Shown in pieces: positions 17,296-26,791 of a DNA stretch of 64,000 bases (position 1 is the first letter of the stretch; every line of letters starts with the position of its first letter). The notes under the pieces were generated by a model, which saw only the letters and a program-made list of their open reading frames with translations, did not search any database and was not told where the DNA came from. The DNA is from JBFLXR01 sp040757065 (lineage in GTDB: Bacteria > Pseudomonadota > Gammaproteobacteria > Burkholderiales > Gallionellaceae): assembly GCA_040757065.1 (NCBI GenBank), contig JBFLXR010000003.1:1-64000 (forward strand), given 5' to 3'. The position numbers and the translations under genes were made by a program.

Positions 17296-18747
17296 TTAAT
17301 GCACCGACCGGTCGGCCAGTGTTTGTTTATACACAGCAAGGTATGCTCGCGCACTGTTTTCCCAGCCGAAATCGCGGCGCATGCCATTTTCCTGCAATTT
17401 GCGCCACTGGGGCTTGTCGTCGTAAACCTGCATCGCGCGATACATCGCCGCCCACAACCCGTCAGCATGCATATCGCCGAATACGAAACCTGTCGCCGTC
17501 TCTGCATTGCTGCCATCGAAGTCGTCCACCGAATCGATCAGCCCGCCGGTAGCATGCACGATCGGCGGCGTGCCATAGCGCTGACTGTACATCTGGTTTA
17601 AACCGCACGGCTCGAAACGCGACGGCATCAGAAAGATATCCGCCCCGGCCTCGATTTGGTGCGACAAGCCCTCATCGAATCCCACCGTTACACTCACCCG
17701 GCCCGGATAGCGCTGCGCCAATTCGCGTGCCTGTTGCTGCAAGGCCGCATCGCCGCTGCCCAGCATCACCAGTTGCGCCGGTGTTTCCATTAGCCGATGC
17801 GCCGTTTCCAGCACCAGATCGGTACCCTTTTGATAGGTAAACCGGCTGACCATGCCGAACAAGGGCGCATTTTCATCCACCTGCAAGCCTGTGCGTTGCC
17901 GCAAGGCTTGCTTGTTCGCTTGTTTGCGCTGCAAGGTTTTGCCGGTATAGCCTTGTACCAGATTCGGATCTTTCTCGGGGTTCCACTCCTCGAGATCGAT
18001 GCCGTTCAATATCCCGCTCAATACATTGCGCCGATGCGACAACAAACCTTGCATCCCGAATCCCAGCGCCTCGCCTTGTATCTCGCGCGCATAAGAAGGG
18101 CTGACCGTAGTAATCCGGTCGGCATAATACAAACCGGCTTTCAGGAAAGAAAGATGGCCATAAAACTCAGCCCCCTCCGGCTTGAAACACTCCCAGGGCA
18201 GCCCCAGATCATGCACCCAGTTGGCGTGAAAATTCCCCTGAAAAGCCAGATTGTGAATGGTCATTACGCAAGGCGCGGGGTCGCGCAGATAGCGCAGATA
18301 GGCGGGCGTCAATCCGGTTTGCCAATCGTGGCAATGCACAATATCCGGCCGCCAGTCCAGCGGCGACTCCGCACTGGACAGTACGGCCGCGACCTTCGAC
18401 AGCAAGCCGAAGCGGCGCGGGTTATCCGCCCAGTCGCAGCCATGCTCGTCCAAATACGGCCCGCCGTTCCGCTGATACAACTCGGGGCAGTCCAGCAACC
18501 ATAATGTCTCGCCGCTCTTTGTTTTCGCCTCGAACAAACGCGAGGACGGATAACCGAATCGGGCCGGGAATACCGTTTCCAGACGCAAATTCGCTAACGC
18601 ACGCAACACTTGCGGGTAAGCGGGCAACAGCACCCGCACATCTGCTCCGATTCGCCGCAAGGCCGGGGGCAACGCCCCGCTGACATCGGCGAGACCGCCC
18701 GTTTTAATCAGAGGGGCGGCCTCCGACGTCGCAAATAAGACTCTCAT
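17296..18747 (-). CDS. glgA: Glycogen synthase (ADP-glucose)
   Basis: Encodes a 483-aa GT5 glycosyltransferase that extends alpha-1,4-glucan from ADP-glucose. The N-terminal KTGGLADV loop (residues 15-22) binds ADP-glucose. The second Rossmann domain carries the GT-B signature (LMPSRFEPCGLNQMYSQRYG). Full length. It follows glgP by 4 bases in the same direction and precedes mtnP by 17 bases. Its substrate is made by glgC further along. Confidence 0.97.
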   Translation of the reverse strand: MRVLFATSEAAPLIKTGGLADVSGALPPALRRIGADVRVLLPAYPQVLRALANLRLETVFPARFGYPSSRLFEAKTKSGETLWLLDCPELYQRNGGPYLDEHGCDWADNPRRFGLLSKVAAVLSSAESPLDWRPDIVHCHDWQTGLTPAYLRYLRDPAPCVMTIHNLAFQGNFHANWVHDLGLPWECFKPEGAEFYGHLSFLKAGLYYADRITTVSPSYAREIQGEALGFGMQGLLSHRRNVLSGILNGIDLEEWNPEKDPNLVQGYTGKTLQRKQANKQALRQRTGLQVDENAPLFGMVSRFTYQKGTDLVLETAHRLMETPAQLVMLGSGDAALQQQARELAQRYPGRVSVTVGFDEGLSHQIEAGADIFLMPSRFEPCGLNQMYSQRYGTPPIVHATGGLIDSVDDFDGSNAETATGFVFGDMHADGLWAAMYRAMQVYDDKPQWRKLQENGMRRDFGWENSARAYLAVYKQTLADRSVH

Positions 18748-18751
18748 ATTT

Positions 18752-21310
18752 TTACAACCAGCGCATCAATCCGAGTTCCAACGGATGGGTTAAATTCTCA
18801 TGCAACGGATACACGCGTATCCGGTACTCCAGTTTGCCGCACAATTCCGGCGTCATCTCCAATCCGAACACATGCTCGCCTGCCTCATTCACATCGCCGC
18901 GCGGCAGAAAACGATAACTAAGCGCCTGACCCAGCTTATCTTTTTTCGCCTGATGCACCATCAGCATCTCGACCACCACGTCCTGCGGCTGTAATCCGTT
19001 GAGTTGCACCCCGACTTCGAGATGCAAACTGTCGCGATATGTAATCGACAACTTCGGCACATTCAGACGGCGAACCGTCACGCCTGCCCACTGCCGGCGC
19101 ACATACTGTTTCCACTCAGCAATCCGGCGTGCGCCGTTGCCGCGATCGGGATAGTAATGGCGATGCTGTTGTGCAGCAGGCAAATAGCCTTTGCTCACAT
19201 ACTCCATCACCATGCGCGTCGAATTGAAACGCGGCAACAATGTTGCAATCGAGCGCTTGGACATTTTGACCCATTCCGGCGAAAAACCCATTTTATTCCG
19301 GGTGTAGTAAGCCTGAATCACATGGTCTTGCAGCAATTCATATAAGGTCTGACTTTCTTCGCGGTTGCGCTGCGGTTCAGGCAAGGTTTCCGATACCGGC
19401 TTGATCGCCCAACCGTTCTTGCCGTCGTAACCCTCGTCCCACCAACCGTCCAGCACCGACAAATTCAACACCCCGTTCATAGCCGCCTTCATACCGGAAG
19501 TCCCACTGGCTTCCAGCGGATATAGCGGATTGTTCAGCCAGACATCCACCCCGGCTACCAGACGGCGCGCCAGCCGCAGATCGTACCCCTCCAGCATCAA
19601 AATCTTGCCTTCGAATTCCGGCATGCGCGAAATCTGGGTAATACGGCGAATCAGGTCTTGCCCGGGAATATCCGCCGGATGGGCTTTGCCTGCAAAAATA
19701 AATAGCACTGGCCGCTCGGCATCGTTCATGATCTGGCGCAGCCAGTCGAGATTTTCGAACAGCAAGGTCGCGCGCTTGTATGTTGCAAAGCGGCGTGCAA
19801 AACCGATGGTCAGCACATTCGGGTTCGCCGGATCGGCATATTTCAGAATACGATCCAAGTGCGCTTCCGATCCATGGTTACGGAAATGCTGTTCGCTGAT
19901 ACGTTGCCGCACCAATTGCAGCATGCGCGATTTCAGCGTCTCGCGTATGCTCCAGAACTGGTGATCGGGAATCTGCCCCACCGACTCCCAAAACTCCACA
20001 TCGGTAATATATTGCACCCAATCCCAACCGAGGAAACGCTCGAACACCTCCAGCCATTCCTTTGCCAGAAAAGTCGGGATATGCACGCCATTGGTGATGA
20101 AGGTCATCGGGTTTTCTTCTTCCTCGATTTCCGGCCACATCTCGCCGCAAATACGGGAAGACACCGTACCGTGTATCCGCGACACCCCGTTATGGAAACG
20201 CGTGCCGCGTATCGCCAGTGCGGTCATATTGAAATCGGGCGAGTCCGGCGCACGCCCGAGCGCAATGAAACTTTCCCAGTCGACGCCCAACTGCGGATAA
20301 TAATGCTCGAAATAGGTCTGCATCATGCTGACCGCGAAGTGGTCGTGTCCGGCCGGCACCGGGGTATGGGTGGTGAATACACTGTTCGAAGCAACGGCCT
20401 CAAACGCACTGGCAAAATCCACGCCCTGCGCCGCCAGTTCGCGCGTCCGCTCCAGCAACTGAAACGCGGCGTGTCCCTCATTAATATGCCAGACCGTCGG
20501 TTTCAGTCCCGTCGCACCGAGCGCGCGCACCCCGCCGATCCCGAGCACCATTTCCTGCTCGATGCGCATCACCCGGTCGCCGCCGTACAAGCGATGCGTG
20601 ATACCGCGGTCATGCGGAGCATTCTCCTCCAAATCGGTATCCAGCAAATACAGCATCACATTGCCGATGCGCGCCTGCCACACCTTGATTGCCACCCGGC
20701 GACCGGGTAAATCCACGGCCACATGCACCTCGGAGCCGTCCGGACGCAGCACCGGAGAAATCGGCAGGTCATCGAAGTCTGAATCGCGGTAAATCGCGTG
20801 CTGATTCCCTTCGCTATCAATGGTCTGGTGAAAATACCCTTGTCGGTACAACAAGCCGACACCGACGAATGGCAAATGCAAATCGCTGGCGGACTTACAA
20901 TGATCCCCTGCCAGAATACCCAGACCGCCGGAATAAATCGGAAAACTCTCGTGAAAGCCGAATTCGGCGCAGAAATAGGCAATCAGATCGTCCGGCTGGA
21001 ATCCCTCTGCCACTTCATTACGAACCGGCTTGGTATGGTAGGTATCGTAGGCGGAAAGCGTCCGATGATATATCGCTAGGAAGACCTGATCTTCCGCTGC
21101 GGCAATCAAACGCTGCTCATCGACGCGCCGGAGAAATTCTTTCGGATTCTGCCCGACCGCATCCCACAGACTGCGATGGATATGCGCGAACAAATCGCGG
21201 GTGGGCAAGTCCCAGCTGTACCACAGGTTATTGGCCAACTCTTCCAGCCGCGCAATGCGGTGGGGAATTTTGGGTCTGACTTCCAGTACGAACGGCGTGC
21301 CTTTTTGCAT
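18752..21310 (-). CDS. glgP: Alpha-glucan phosphorylase
   Basis: Encodes an 852-aa GT35 phosphorylase releasing glucose-1-phosphate from glycogen or maltodextrins. It begins with the short-family N-terminus (NNLWYSWDLPTRDLF), which lacks the regulatory extension of the E. coli type. The PLP-binding region EASGTSGMKAAMNGVLN is intact. It has its own AT-rich upstream region with an extended -10 promoter and leads the glgP-glgA-mtn run. Confidence 0.95.
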   Translation of the reverse strand: MQKGTPFVLEVRPKIPHRIARLEELANNLWYSWDLPTRDLFAHIHRSLWDAVGQNPKEFLRRVDEQRLIAAAEDQVFLAIYHRTLSAYDTYHTKPVRNEVAEGFQPDDLIAYFCAEFGFHESFPIYSGGLGILAGDHCKSASDLHLPFVGVGLLYRQGYFHQTIDSEGNQHAIYRDSDFDDLPISPVLRPDGSEVHVAVDLPGRRVAIKVWQARIGNVMLYLLDTDLEENAPHDRGITHRLYGGDRVMRIEQEMVLGIGGVRALGATGLKPTVWHINEGHAAFQLLERTRELAAQGVDFASAFEAVASNSVFTTHTPVPAGHDHFAVSMMQTYFEHYYPQLGVDWESFIALGRAPDSPDFNMTALAIRGTRFHNGVSRIHGTVSSRICGEMWPEIEEEENPMTFITNGVHIPTFLAKEWLEVFERFLGWDWVQYITDVEFWESVGQIPDHQFWSIRETLKSRMLQLVRQRISEQHFRNHGSEAHLDRILKYADPANPNVLTIGFARRFATYKRATLLFENLDWLRQIMNDAERPVLFIFAGKAHPADIPGQDLIRRITQISRMPEFEGKILMLEGYDLRLARRLVAGVDVWLNNPLYPLEASGTSGMKAAMNGVLNLSVLDGWWDEGYDGKNGWAIKPVSETLPEPQRNREESQTLYELLQDHVIQAYYTRNKMGFSPEWVKMSKRSIATLLPRFNSTRMVMEYVSKGYLPAAQQHRHYYPDRGNGARRIAEWKQYVRRQWAGVTVRRLNVPKLSITYRDSLHLEVGVQLNGLQPQDVVVEMLMVHQAKKDKLGQALSYRFLPRGDVNEAGEHVFGLEMTPELCGKLEYRIRVYPLHENLTHPLELGLMRWL

Positions 21311-21417
21311 AAATACCCTGCCCCCGTCAGATCAAGCGCATGCGATCAGCCGCCTGCCCCCGCTTGTTGTTAAAACCCCGACCACTCCATGAGCTGCCCG
21401 GTTGTTGTTTTAGGCAA

Positions 21418-21426
21418 ATTATAGCA
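21418..21426 (-). promoter_or_regulatory. Extended -10 promoter for glgP-glgA
   Basis: On the minus strand TGC-TATAAT (21426-21418) lies 107 bases upstream of glgP in the AT-rich gap shared with tal. A recognisable -35 is missing at 17 bp, as is common for extended -10 promoters. Confidence 0.45.
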
Positions 21427-21521
21427 AACCCTTACTGCGCGCATAGCACGTGACAAGAAAGAAAAACAGGTGCAAGATTTACAAATAAAAAGCATCGCCA
21501 ACCAACCAAAAGGGAAGCGCC

Positions 21522-22607
21522 ATGACGAATAATCCGCTGCGGGACGCCGAAAATCTGGGCCAGTTCATCTGGCTGGACAATCTCTCCAGAACTTTGCTCG
21601 CCACCGGTGAACTCGACAGACTGATCGCAGAAGACGGACTGAGCGGCATCACATCCAATCCGGCGATTTTCCAAAAGGCGATTGCGGAAAGCCCATACTA
21701 CCAAGACGATCTGGCCCGATTGAAATCCAGCGCATTGTCGGCCGAGGCACGCTACGAAACGCTAGCGATTGCCGACATTCAAAGCGCCTGCGACAAGCTG
21801 CACCCGGTTTTCGAGCGCACTTCCGGCGATACCGGCTATGTCAGCCTGGAGGTCTCTCCCCATCTGGCGCACGACACCAGCGCAACGCTCGCCGCAGCCC
21901 GCAATCTGCACGAACGGGTCGGCCGCGACAATCTGCTGATTAAGGTGCCCGCCACCACCGCAGGCATACAGGCCTTCGAGGAGTTAATCGCCGAAGGGAT
22001 TAATGTCAACGTAACGCTGATGTTTTCGCTGCGTCACCAAGAGTATGTCGCTTGCGCTTATATGCGCGGCGCGCGGCGCTGGCTGAAAAAAGGCGGCAAC
22101 CCGAAGCGGCTGAAATCGGTAGCCAGCCTGTTTATGAGCCGGGTCGATACGCTGGTGGATAAAAAACTGGAGGCGATCGGTACGCCCGAAGCGCTGGCAT
22201 TGCGTGGCCTTAGCGCCGTCGCACTGGGCAAACTCGCCTACCGGCAATATCTGTCCCTCTTCCATAGCACCTGTTTTGCCGATCTGGAAGGTGCGGGCGT
22301 TCGTCCGCAATTTCCGCTATGGGCCAGCACCGGGGTCAAAAATCCTGCTTACCGCGATGTGCTTTACCTAGAACCGCTGATCGGCCCCGAAACCATCAAC
22401 ACCTTACCCGATGCTACGCTGGCTGCATTCCGTGAACACGGCATCGCCGCCAACACTGTCGGCGAGGGCATTGAAGCCGCCAAACGACAGGCCGAAAGCC
22501 TCGCTAGCTTAGGAATCGATTTGAATGCGGTCGGCGAGCAACTACAAACCGAAGGAATTACACTGTTCGTGCAAGCCTATGACAAATTGCTGACGCTCAT
22601 GCGCTAA
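21522..22607 (+). CDS. tal: Transaldolase
   Basis: Encodes a 361-aa transaldolase of the longer subfamily (TalB-like fold, GITSNPAIFQKAI near residue 43). The Schiff-base Lys sits in NLLIKVPAT. It exchanges dihydroxyacetone units between sedoheptulose-7-phosphate and glyceraldehyde-3-phosphate. It is divergent from glgP and convergent with glk; the last 4 bases overlap the glk stop. GGGAAGCGCC precedes the ATG. Confidence 0.96.
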   Translation: MTNNPLRDAENLGQFIWLDNLSRTLLATGELDRLIAEDGLSGITSNPAIFQKAIAESPYYQDDLARLKSSALSAEARYETLAIADIQSACDKLHPVFERTSGDTGYVSLEVSPHLAHDTSATLAAARNLHERVGRDNLLIKVPATTAGIQAFEELIAEGINVNVTLMFSLRHQEYVACAYMRGARRWLKKGGNPKRLKSVASLFMSRVDTLVDKKLEAIGTPEALALRGLSAVALGKLAYRQYLSLFHSTCFADLEGAGVRPQFPLWASTGVKNPAYRDVLYLEPLIGPETINTLPDATLAAFREHGIAANTVGEGIEAAKRQAESLASLGIDLNAVGEQLQTEGITLFVQAYDKLLTLMR

Positions 22608-23584
22608 ACCGCACCGAGACGTACAGCTACTGCCGCTGCGCCCAAAAGGCCGATGTGCGAATTCGTCACCAGATGTATGGGAATTCTCTGCATCAATCCC
22701 TCATAACGCCCCTTGGCCTGAAACGCCTGCAAGAAACGTCCTTCTTGTATCCGCTCCGCCATCTTGGCGGCAATACCGCCCGCGATATACAGACCGCCGC
22801 GCGGCAACGCAATCAGCGCCAGATTCCCGGCAAATGCACCGTAGGCATCGACGAATAACTCAAGCGTCCGCCCGGCGATCGCCTCGCCCAGCCCGGCAAA
22901 ACGCGTGATCGCCGCGGCCCCTTCTCCGCTGTCTATCGCTGCCGCCAAAGCCGCCGACGGAACGCCGCGCCCGCTGTCGCGTAAAAACTCATACACCGCC
23001 ACAATACCGGGACCGGAAACGATGCGTTCATAGGAGACGTGACCGTATCGCTGTTGTAAATAGCGCAACAAAGCGTACTGCAGTTCGTCCGCCGGAGCGA
23101 AATCGATATGACCGCCTTCGGAACCATGCACCGCATAACCATCGCCCTGCCACGACATCCACGCCACGCCCAGCCCGGTTCCTGCACCGAGTACAACACG
23201 TATGCCCTGAGGCTCTGGCTCGCCGCCCTGCAAGGTTAGCATGTCCGCCGGCGTCAGCACTGCGACACCGTGACCGACTGCCGCAAAGTCGTTAATCAGT
23301 TCAAGCGCACGAAAACCGAAACGCGCCGCCAATGCATCGGCATCGACCACCCAAGGCAAATTGGTCAGTTGCACCTGCCGCCCGAACACAGGCCCGGCAA
23401 TCGCCAGACAGGCCGCATCGACCGTCGGATGCCCCGCTTCGCGCAAAAAAACCGCCAGAATATCTTCCAGACCCGCATATTCCGCACTGGGATAGCTTTG
23501 TTGCAACAGCACCGCATCGCCGGCCTGTACGCGCAGCAAAGTCTTCGTGCCGCCGATATCGCCCGATAAATAACACTTCGCCAT
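22604..23584 (-). CDS. glk: Glucokinase
   Basis: Encodes a 326-aa ROK/Glk-fold kinase phosphorylating glucose to glucose-6-phosphate. The ATP site GDIGGTKT is at residues 8-15. The glucose-binding part (GSEGGHIDFAP) and the adenosine motif near the C-terminus (LYIAGGIAAKM) are intact. ATG 23584 shares one base with the zwf stop; a longer open frame into zwf lacks family similarity. The enzyme captures free glucose left by glucan hydrolysis and feeds zwf. Confidence 0.95.
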   Translation of the reverse strand: MAKCYLSGDIGGTKTLLRVQAGDAVLLQQSYPSAEYAGLEDILAVFLREAGHPTVDAACLAIAGPVFGRQVQLTNLPWVVDADALAARFGFRALELINDFAAVGHGVAVLTPADMLTLQGGEPEPQGIRVVLGAGTGLGVAWMSWQGDGYAVHGSEGGHIDFAPADELQYALLRYLQQRYGHVSYERIVSGPGIVAVYEFLRDSGRGVPSAALAAAIDSGEGAAAITRFAGLGEAIAGRTLELFVDAYGAFAGNLALIALPRGGLYIAGGIAAKMAERIQEGRFLQAFQAKGRYEGLMQRIPIHLVTNSHIGLLGAAAVAVRLGAV

Positions 23585-25089
23585 CAGAATGCCTGCAAAT
23601 CCGCGCCCTCCAGACAGAGGGAATGCCGCCAGAATTGATCGTCGCGGTCGAACAGGCGATATGTGCCGCGCGGCCCCCAGCTGCCGGACGCATAGGTATT
23701 CACGAAATCGCGCTCCATCGACCAAACCTTCAGAATCGGATCGACCACACGCCACGCCCATTCCACTTCGTCGTAGCGCAAAAACATGGAATGGTCGCCT
23801 TGTATCACATCAAGCAACAGACCCTCGTAAGCATCGTTATCCTCTTCGTCTTCCTGCCGGTAAGAAGCATCCAGACTCACAGCACGCGTTTTTAAATCCA
23901 GCCCTGGCACTTTGACCTGCATTTCCATTTTCAGACAATCGTTCGGCTGAATGCCAAGCAACAACCAGTTAGGGTGCGCCGTATCCTGATGCATCGTGCG
24001 GAACAAATCCTGCGGCGGCTGTTTGAAGCGTATGCTGATCGCCGAACTGCTTTCGGCCATACGTTTGCCGGTACGCAAATAGAACGGCACTCCTGCCCAG
24101 CGCCAGTTGTCGACAAACAATTTCAGTGCGGCATAAGTTTCCGTCACACTATCCGTTGCCACACCGGGTTCTTCGCGATATCCCGGCACTGCCTTGCCGT
24201 CGATCATGCCGCTGGCATATTGTCCGCGGAAAGCATGGGCATGTACGGCATTCTGGGTAATCGGCCGAATCGCCTTCAACACCTTGACCTTCTCGTCGCG
24301 TAAATGCTCGGCCGCCATACTGACCGGCGGCTCCATCGCCACCAGCGTCAGCAACTGCATGAGATGGCTTTGGATCATGTCGCGTAGCGCACCCGCCCCT
24401 TCGTAATAATCCGCACGCCCCTCCACTCCGGCGGTTTCCGAATGGGTGATCTGCACATGGTCGATGTAATTGCGGTTCCACAACGGCTCCAACAACAGAT
24501 TGGCGAAGCGGAATACCATAATGTTCTGCACAGTCCCCTTACCGACGTAATGGTCGATCCGGTAAATCTGCGGTTCATCCAAATGGCGGTACAAGGTTTT
24601 CTGCAACGCCTGCGCGCTCAGCAAATCGTAGCCGAACGGCTTCTCGATGACCACGCGCCGCCAACCGTTCTGCTGTTTCAGCAAGCCGACTTCGCTCAGC
24701 CGCTCGATAATCGCCGGAAATTCAGCCGGTCGCACCGCCATGTAATAGGCAGCATTCGGCGGAAACTGCGGATCGTCTTCCAGCATTTGGCGCAATTTCC
24801 CATAGGCCGCCGTATCCCCCAGCGGCGTGGCAAGGTAGTGCAAGCGTGCGCAAAAACGTTCCAGCGCCGCCTCATCGAGCCCCTGCGGATACAAAGGTTG
24901 AATGATCGCACGCGCCTCTGCAATCCATGCCTCGCGGGTTTTTTGCTCCAGATTGCAGCCGATGATAACCATGTGTTCCGGCAAACGCTTGGCGCGTTCC
25001 AGACGAAACAGCGCGGGCAGCAGCTTGCGGCGGGTCAGATTGCCGCCCGCCCCGAAAATCACCAGCGTACAGGGTTCCAAGATTTTCAC
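23584..25089 (-). CDS. zwf: Glucose-6-phosphate 1-dehydrogenase
   Basis: Encodes a 501-aa dehydrogenase, the first step of the oxidative pentose-phosphate pathway. The NADP-binding motif GAGGNLTRRKLLPAL occurs near residue 13, and the substrate site RIDHYVGKGTVQN carries the catalytic His region. Length is normal. The start overlaps the gnd stop by 4 bases and the stop overlaps glk by 1, so gnd-zwf-glk is one coupled unit. Confidence 0.97.
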   Translation of the reverse strand: MKILEPCTLVIFGAGGNLTRRKLLPALFRLERAKRLPEHMVIIGCNLEQKTREAWIAEARAIIQPLYPQGLDEAALERFCARLHYLATPLGDTAAYGKLRQMLEDDPQFPPNAAYYMAVRPAEFPAIIERLSEVGLLKQQNGWRRVVIEKPFGYDLLSAQALQKTLYRHLDEPQIYRIDHYVGKGTVQNIMVFRFANLLLEPLWNRNYIDHVQITHSETAGVEGRADYYEGAGALRDMIQSHLMQLLTLVAMEPPVSMAAEHLRDEKVKVLKAIRPITQNAVHAHAFRGQYASGMIDGKAVPGYREEPGVATDSVTETYAALKLFVDNWRWAGVPFYLRTGKRMAESSSAISIRFKQPPQDLFRTMHQDTAHPNWLLLGIQPNDCLKMEMQVKVPGLDLKTRAVSLDASYRQEDEEDNDAYEGLLLDVIQGDHSMFLRYDEVEWAWRVVDPILKVWSMERDFVNTYASGSWGPRGTYRLFDRDDQFWRHSLCLEGADLQAF

Positions 25090-26006
25090 GCCTGCCCTCC
25101 CGACGACTTGACGGCATGTCCGCCGAACGCATTGCGCATCACTGCCAGCAGACGGTTCGAATATCCTGCCTCATCCTGACTGGCAAAGCGCATTTGCAAG
25201 GCCAGCGTCAGCACCGGCGCGGCTACGCCCTGCTCGACTGCCTCGATCGCCGTCCAGCGCCCTTCGCCGGAATCCGGCACAAACGGCGCAATCGTGTCGA
25301 GGGTTTGGTCTTGCTGCAAAGCCTCCGCCGTCAGATCGAGCAGCCAGCTCCGTACCACCGAACCGTGCCGCCACAACTCCGTGAGCTGCGCCAAATCGTA
25401 ATCGAATTCCTGCTTGTTCTTCAGCAAATCCAAGCCTTCCGCCAGCGCCTGCATCATGCCGTACTCGATACCGTTATGAATCATTTTGCTGAAATGCCCG
25501 GCACCCACCGGCCCGACATGCGCCCAGCCGCGATCCGGTGCCGGAGCCAAAACCTGCAAGACGGGGATCATCACTTGCGCCACTTCCGGCGCAGCACCCA
25601 CCATCAGGCAATAGCCGTTTTCCAACCCCCAGATGCCGCCCGACGTTCCGGCATCCATAAAGCCGATTCCGCGCTCGGCCAGCCACACACCGCGTCGCTG
25701 ACTATCGTGATAATTCGAATTCCCGCCATCCACCACAATATCGCCGGACGACAGCATGGGAACCAAGGCTTGAATCTGTTGCTCGGTCGGCTCGCCGCTC
25801 GGCAGCATCAGCCAAACGATGCGCGGCTGAGGCAGTTGCGCGACGGCATCTTCTACCGACACCGCCGGCAGCATACCGAAATCCGCCGCCAGCCCGGCGA
25901 CCGTTTCCTCAGAGCGGTCGTAACCGACCACCTCGATTCCGCCGCGCCGCAACCGGCGCGCCATATTACCGCCCATTTTTCCCAGCCCGATCATTGCCAG
26001 CCGCAT
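25086..26006 (-). CDS. gnd: 6-phosphogluconate dehydrogenase, short (NAD-type) form
   Basis: Encodes a 306-aa oxidative decarboxylase giving ribulose-5-phosphate. The Rossmann motif GLGKMGGNMARRL (residues 7-19) and the catalytic region (FMDAGTSGGIWGLENG; later SKMIHNGIEYGMM) are intact. It belongs to the short GndA/YqeC-like branch, about 300 rather than 470 residues, which often prefers NAD. Cofactor choice is inference. It is divergent from pgl and coupled to zwf. Confidence 0.93.
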   Translation of the reverse strand: MRLAMIGLGKMGGNMARRLRRGGIEVVGYDRSEETVAGLAADFGMLPAVSVEDAVAQLPQPRIVWLMLPSGEPTEQQIQALVPMLSSGDIVVDGGNSNYHDSQRRGVWLAERGIGFMDAGTSGGIWGLENGYCLMVGAAPEVAQVMIPVLQVLAPAPDRGWAHVGPVGAGHFSKMIHNGIEYGMMQALAEGLDLLKNKQEFDYDLAQLTELWRHGSVVRSWLLDLTAEALQQDQTLDTIAPFVPDSGEGRWTAIEAVEQGVAAPVLTLALQMRFASQDEAGYSNRLLAVMRNAFGGHAVKSSGGQA

Positions 26007-26104
26007 CGCTTCCCCTCCCTGATGTTTGCCGGTTTCGCCGTGACGGCAGAAACGCTATGATGTGCCATCTTACTCCGGACGCAGCCGATCTCGCTACCCG
26101 AACC

Positions 26105-26791
26105 ATGAATGTATCGCAACATTGCCGCTGGCATCCGCAAGCCGGTCCCGCCGAACTGAAGCAATACGCGTTATCCGCCATCCGGCAAGCGGCAGAACAG
26201 TCCATCCGTCAGCGCGGAAGTTTTCATCTGGTGCTGGCGGGCGGCTCGACGCCGCGTCAGGTGTATGCCGAATTGCACAATACGGAAACCGATTGGTCGC
26301 GCTGGCATATTTATTTCGGCGACGAACGCTGCCTGCCGCCGGAACACGCGGAACGCAACAGCCGCATGGCCGCAGAGGCCTGGCTCGACCATGTCGCCAT
26401 TCCTGCGGCGCAAGTTCACAACATCCCCGCCGAACACGGCGCGGCCGCCGCAGCAGCCGAGTATGCTGCGATCCTCTCGGATGCCAATACGTTCGATCTG
26501 GTTCTGCTCGGACTCGGAGAAGACGGCCATACGGCCAGTTTATTTCCGGATCGCGTATGGGGTGCCGAGACAACTGCGCCCGCTGCACTGCCGGTGTTCG
26601 ATGCCCCCAAGCCGCCCCCGGAACGGGTCACGCTCTCGGCGCATCGCCTGAGCGCCGCACGGCAGGTATTGTTTCTGGTCAGCGGCGCAAGCAAGCGCGA
26701 CGCGCTGCAAGCATGGATGCGCGGCGACGCCATCCCGGCCGGCGCGATTGCACCGCCGAACGGCGTCGATGTCGTTTACAACCTGAATTAA
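26105..26791 (+). CDS. pgl: 6-phosphogluconolactonase
   Basis: Encodes a 228-aa lactonase of the glucosamine-6-phosphate deaminase-like fold, hydrolysing 6-phosphogluconolactone between zwf and gnd. Motifs: LVLAGGSTPRQVYAEL, FGDERCLPPEH and LGLGEDGHTASLFPD with the catalytic His. ATG 26105 matches the family start; the frame is open from 25994 and ATGs at 26057/26060 are alternatives. No strong ribosome-binding site is visible. The stop overlaps the convergent GH57 gene by 4 bases. Confidence 0.92.
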   Translation: MNVSQHCRWHPQAGPAELKQYALSAIRQAAEQSIRQRGSFHLVLAGGSTPRQVYAELHNTETDWSRWHIYFGDERCLPPEHAERNSRMAAEAWLDHVAIPAAQVHNIPAEHGAAAAAAEYAAILSDANTFDLVLLGLGEDGHTASLFPDRVWGAETTAPAALPVFDAPKPPPERVTLSAHRLSAARQVLFLVSGASKRDALQAWMRGDAIPAGAIAPPNGVDVVYNLN

